Assembly (NCBI GenBank): GCA_034439975.1
Contig: JAWXBK010000020.1
Coordinates: 1 to 64,000 of the forward strand
From: JAWXBK01 sp034439975
GTDB lineage: Bacteria > Pseudomonadota > Alphaproteobacteria > Dongiales > Dongiaceae
Direction of reading: 5' to 3'
Length of the DNA stretch: 64,000 bases
Shown here: one piece after another, positions 60,699-64,000 of the stretch
Numbering within the stretch: position 1 is the stretch's first letter
Layout of the letters: each line of letters begins with the position of its first letter
Notes under the pieces: model-generated
Seen by the model: only the letters and a program-made list of their open reading frames with translations
Told to the model about the DNA's origin: nothing
The model's database searches: none
Made by a program: the position numbers and the translations under genes

Positions 60699-62756
60699 TT
60701 ACCTCCGCTTCGATCTTACGCGGATGACACCGCTCGGGTCCACGATGGCGGCCTGATCGGGCAGCACCAGGACCGTCGAATCGCGTTGCGTCACGATCGC
60801 GGGCCCATCCAGCTCATGGCCCGGCAGCAGGGCGGCGCGGCGATAGACCGGACAGTCGATACGGCCGCTCACGCGATCGAAATAGACCTTGCGGCGCGCG
60901 GCCGGGACAGCCGGAGCCGAGGCCCGTTTCTCGCCGCGCGGCAGAGCCGGCCGGCCCATCCGCCCGAACCCTTCGCCGCGCAGATTGACGAACTCGACCG
61001 GTTCGTTCGGGTCGGCATGGCCGTAGGACCGCTCGTGCATCGCGTGGAACTCGCCGGCCAGTGCCGCCTTGTCGAACCAGCCCGCGCTTTGCGCATCGGG
61101 CAGCGGAATCTGAAGCTGATGGAACTGGCCGAGCGCGCGCATGTCGGCGTGAAAGCGGAAATAGCGCTCGGCCGGTTTCACGCCGTCGCTTTCCAGCGCC
61201 GCGTCGAGCTCGGCGCGCAGGGTCGCAAGCCGGCGGCCGAGTTCCGCCTCGTTCGCCTTGGCGAGCGTCATCTGCCAGGCGGTCTGCGTCGAATGGCGGA
61301 TATCGGTCAGCAGCAGGCCCAGCGCGCAGAAGACGCCCGGATGCGCCGGCGCGATCACCTCGGCCATGCCAAGCTCACGCGCCATATAGGCGCCATAGAT
61401 TGGACCGGCACCGCCAAAGGCGAGCAGCCCGAAGCCGCGCACATCGTGGCCGCGTTCGACAGAGAGCGTGCGGATCGCCTGGATCATGTTCGCATTGGCA
61501 ACCGAGATGATACCGAACGCCGCCTCTTCGATATTGAGCCCGAGCGGTTTGGCTACCGCGCGCTCGACGGCGCGATGCGCGGCATCGGCATCGAGCTTCA
61601 TATCGCCGCCGAGAAACTCGTCGGGATGGATCAACCCCATCACGACCGACGCATCCGTGATGGTGGCCGCTTCGCCGCCATGGCCGTAACAGGCCGGACC
61701 CGGCACGGCGCCGGCCGAGTCGGGACCGACTTGCAACGCCCCCCCGACATCGACCCGCGCGATCGAACCCCCGCCGGCCGAAATCGTTTCGATGTCGAGT
61801 GTCGGCAGCCGGAGCGGTTGACCGGCAACGTGGCGGCCCTGAATCATGCTCGGCTTGCCGCCGATAATGGTCGAGAAATCGGCCGAGGTGCCGCCCATGT
61901 CGAAGGTGACGAGATCGGGTGCGCCGATTTCCGCCGAGAGCCAGGCACCTGCAACGACGCCGGCGGCGGGGCCCGAGAGCAGCATATGCGCCGGATTGTC
62001 ATGGGCCGCGCGTGGTGTCGCGACACCGCCATCCGAGCGCATGAGGCGCAGCGGCGCCGTGACGCCCAGCCCCTTCAGTCGCCCCTCCAGCAGATCGATA
62101 TAGCGTCCGATGATCGGGCCGACATAGGCGGCAACCGACGTCGTGTTGGTACGCGGATATTCCTCGATCTGCGGATTGACCCGAGTCGAGAGATAGATCG
62201 GCAGATCGGGTAACCGCGCGCGGATCGCGCGCTCGAGCATCAGCTCGTGATCGGCGTTGAGATAGGAGAAACCGAGACTGATCGCGACGGATTGCGGCGC
62301 CAGCGTCGCGACCGCATCGGCGACGCGCGCGGCTTCCGTTTCGGTCAGTTTCGTCACCACGGCGCCGAACGCATCGAGCCGCTCGTCCGCCTCGATAGTG
62401 CGGGCGCGGGATACGACCGGCGGCGGCTTGGTTCCTGTCAGCGCATAGAGATCCGGGCGCATCTGATCGCCGATCACCAGCACGTCGCGCATGCCCCGGC
62501 TGACGACCAGCACGACCTCGGCGCCGCGGCGCGTCAGAAGGGCGTTGGTACCGACCGTGAAACCATGAACGAAGAGGTCGATCGCGCCGGGTTCGACGCC
62601 GGCCGTGCGGCAGATCCGCTCGATCCCGTCCTCGACGCCGCCGGCCGAACCGGTTGCCTGCGAAGAGACCTTGTCGACAAGGAGCCGGCCGCTCCCGGTA
62701 TCGACCAGGACCAGATCGGTGAAAGTGCCGCCGACATCTGCTGCGAGGTAAAGCAT
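60699..62756 (-). CDS. hyuA: Hydantoinase/oxoprolinase subunit A
   Basis: A 685-residue ATP-binding subunit of the actin-like ASKHA fold. The N-terminal phosphate loop is AADVGGTFTDLVLVD; later SGPAAGVVAGA and TFDMGGTSADFSTI bind ATP, and the metal/oxyanion region GPACYGHGGEAATITDASVVMG follows. The C-terminal region resembles the acetophenone/hydantoin-type proteins. The ATG of MLYLAADVGG is chosen because the longer frame encodes a direct-repeat-derived extension with no conserved residues. Operon with hyuB. Confidence 0.9.
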   Translation of the reverse strand: MLYLAADVGGTFTDLVLVDTGSGRLLVDKVSSQATGSAGGVEDGIERICRTAGVEPGAIDLFVHGFTVGTNALLTRRGAEVVLVVSRGMRDVLVIGDQMRPDLYALTGTKPPPVVSRARTIEADERLDAFGAVVTKLTETEAARVADAVATLAPQSVAISLGFSYLNADHELMLERAIRARLPDLPIYLSTRVNPQIEEYPRTNTTSVAAYVGPIIGRYIDLLEGRLKGLGVTAPLRLMRSDGGVATPRAAHDNPAHMLLSGPAAGVVAGAWLSAEIGAPDLVTFDMGGTSADFSTIIGGKPSMIQGRHVAGQPLRLPTLDIETISAGGGSIARVDVGGALQVGPDSAGAVPGPACYGHGGEAATITDASVVMGLIHPDEFLGGDMKLDADAAHRAVERAVAKPLGLNIEEAAFGIISVANANMIQAIRTLSVERGHDVRGFGLLAFGGAGPIYGAYMARELGMAEVIAPAHPGVFCALGLLLTDIRHSTQTAWQMTLAKANEAELGRRLATLRAELDAALESDGVKPAERYFRFHADMRALGQFHQLQIPLPDAQSAGWFDKAALAGEFHAMHERSYGHADPNEPVEFVNLRGEGFGRMGRPALPRGEKRASAPAVPAARRKVYFDRVSGRIDCPVYRRAALLPGHELDGPAIVTQRDSTVLVLPDQAAIVDPSGVIRVRSKRR

Positions 62757-62780
62757 GGCCGGCGCGATGCTATGGGATTG

Positions 62781-62828
62781 CACCGGATCGGTCGAGAGGG
62801 ATCGCATCGGATCGGTCGCGAGGGATTG
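62781..62828. repeat. 24-bp tandem duplication upstream of hyuA
   Basis: Two adjacent 24-bp copies (consensus CAYCGGATCGGTCGMGAGGG then ATYG) differ at three positions. They lie between the cyclase stop and the hyuA start. Confidence 0.75.
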
Positions 62829-62835
62829 CCGACGG

Positions 62836-64000
62836 TTACTTCCGGTCGATGATCGCGACGCCGTCCCAGTCGGCGGGGGGCGGGCTCTGCCTGAAGGCCG
62901 AGATGCGGTCGCGCATCAGCCGGGCGGCGGCATCGCCGGGCTTGCGCGCTAGGACGCGGCCAAACAACGAATCGGCCTCGTCCCAGAGTCGGGCGCGATA
63001 GGCAATGAGGGCCTGCTCGTACGGCGCGATCCAGTCCGGCGCCGTTGTCTCGCCAGCGAGCCCGATCAGCTCGTAGATCGTGACGCCACCAACGCGCCCG
63101 AAAACCGCGACCCGGTCAAGTTGGCGCAGAATCGCCCGACCGCCGAGACGCGCCGCGCTGTCTTCGCCCAGCATGATCGACGTACCGTAAAGCTTGTTCA
63201 GCGCCTCGAGCCGGCTTGCGACATTGACCGGATCGCCGACCGCCGAGTAATTGAGCCGGTCGCGGCTGCCGATATTGCCGACAAGCACGTCGCCCGTGTT
63301 GATACCGATGCGCGCTTCGAGCGGCGGCGCGCCGGGTACCGCCGACGCCCGCAGTTCCGCGAGACGCCGCTGGCAGGCGAGTGCCGCGCGGCAGGCCGCT
63401 ATCGCATGATCCGGCACCGGCAGCGGGGCGTTCCAGAACGCCATGATCCCGTCGCCGATGAATTTATCGATGGTGCCTTTTTCGCGTTCGATCAGGCCCG
63501 CCATCTCGGAGAGATAGTCGCCGAGCAGTTCGATGACGCGATCGCCGAGCGTTTCGGAGATACGCGTGAAGTTGGCGAGATCCATGAACAGAATTGTGAG
63601 CTCGCGCGTTTCGCCGCCCGGCTTCGCTTCGAGTCCCTGCGCGAACAAGGTACGCACCAGCTCGGTCGGAATGAACTTGGCAAACGAGCCGAGGCTGGTT
63701 GCCATGCGCTGCGTCCCGTCGGAGAGTCGATCGATTTCTGCAAGGTTCGACGGCACCGGGCGGACGCGATCGAGCCGAAAATCTTCGAGCGCGCGCAGAT
63801 TGTCGCCGACCGCGGCAAGCGGCCTTGCGACATAGCGCCGCGACACGAAGACCGCCAGCAGCGCCATGACCAGCACAAAGATCGCAATGATTCCGATGAC
63901 GCGCAATGTGTTGCGATCGATATCGCCGAGTACGTCGGATCGCGGAATGACGATGGCAACGCTGAGATTCATCGCGCCCAGCGGCGACAGGGTCACGAAA
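62836..64000 (-). CDS. Membrane class III adenylate/guanylate cyclase, N-terminus beyond the window
   Basis: The last 388 codons of a cyclase gene that is open to the window edge. The remaining part starts with what looks like the end of an extracytoplasmic sensor domain (GAMNLSVAIVIPRSDVLGDI), a membrane helix (VIGIIAIFVLVMALLAVFV), a HAMP-like linker (RRYVARPLAAVGDNLRALEDF) and the catalytic domain: LTILFMDLANFTRISETL and DKFIGDGIMAFWNAP (metal aspartates), IGINTGDVLVGNIG and AVGDPVNVASRLEAL. The tail (about the last 70 residues) is TPR-like (YEQALIAYRARLWDEADSLFGRVL). It is a separate sensor from the redox-type cyclase at the window start. A GTG near the window edge is unlikely to be the true start. 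Confidence 0.85.
   Translation of the reverse strand, partial: FVTLSPLGAMNLSVAIVIPRSDVLGDIDRNTLRVIGIIAIFVLVMALLAVFVSRRYVARPLAAVGDNLRALEDFRLDRVRPVPSNLAEIDRLSDGTQRMATSLGSFAKFIPTELVRTLFAQGLEAKPGGETRELTILFMDLANFTRISETLGDRVIELLGDYLSEMAGLIEREKGTIDKFIGDGIMAFWNAPLPVPDHAIAACRAALACQRRLAELRASAVPGAPPLEARIGINTGDVLVGNIGSRDRLNYSAVGDPVNVASRLEALNKLYGTSIMLGEDSAARLGGRAILRQLDRVAVFGRVGGVTIYELIGLAGETTAPDWIAPYEQALIAYRARLWDEADSLFGRVLARKPGDAAARLMRDRISAFRQSPPPADWDGVAIIDRK

Noticed and set aside
60786..62213. 475-codon plus-strand frame
   Set aside because: Antisense shadow of hyuA, which has complete ASKHA motifs.

Overview
The window is high-GC, densely packed bacterial chromosome. It is most likely from an alphaproteobacterium of the Rhodospirillales type. 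The main clue is the housekeeping run rpmH-rnpA-yidD-yidC-engB-argB-HAD phosphatase-(ggt)-dapD-dapE-truA/fmt/def-rmuC, an order I associate with that group. No insertion sequence, integrase, CRISPR array or rRNA is visible. The one RNA gene I can defend is a tRNA-Arg(ACG).

Region 1 (1-5.8 kb): the start of an exported protein leaving the window, arsC, a TPR protein, a membrane adenylate cyclase with a 2Fe-2S domain, and a three-gene coupled operon (diaminopropionate ammonia-lyase-like, DUF1289, EamA exporter). Region 2 (5.8-15.2 kb, all minus strand): GT39 and GT2 glycosyltransferases, a ureohydrolase-like protein lacking two normally conserved histidines, a dimethylglycine/sarcosine dehydrogenase-like flavoprotein, an AMP-forming ligase, a GNAT and a stand-alone acyl carrier protein, then a cupin. 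The last genes are translationally coupled and look like an activate-load-transfer module. Region 3 (15.3-21 kb): a polysaccharide/O-antigen-type segment with a methyltransferase, a GT2, a Wzx-like flippase, a GT4 and a PAP2 protein. The first two are AT-richer than the rest and look transferred.

Region 4 (21-29.4 kb): a histidine-ammonia-lyase-family enzyme sandwiched between two paralogous ASCH proteins. It converges with a spermidine/putrescine-type ABC transporter operon that has a divergent LysR regulator. Region 5 (29.4-41 kb): a 2OG oxygenase, tRNA-Arg, an outer-membrane-type lipoprotein, gpt, panB-panC, an ion channel, a gamma-glutamyltransferase lipoprotein that seems to start at ATA, RlmI, and an AraC/MFS pair. 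Region 6 (41-43.2 kb): an orphan histidine kinase and a 600-bp structured non-coding stretch ending at a clear rpmH promoter.

Region 7 (43.2-57.4 kb): the housekeeping run, in which engB carries a one-base frameshift. It also holds a second, cytosolic gamma-glutamyltransferase, the dap genes, a 15-bp tandem repeat that reiterates stop codons, truA/fmt/def, rmuC and an SPFH-NfeD pair. Region 8 (57.4-64 kb): a DUF4139 protein, hydantoinase/oxoprolinase subunits B and A, and a second class III cyclase running off the end.

The strongest candidates for undescribed biology are the flavoprotein-ligase-GNAT-ACP operon with its upstream glycosyltransferases, and the ASCH-ammonia lyase-ASCH cassette beside the polyamine-type transporter. 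No homology search was possible; all family calls come from recognised motifs.
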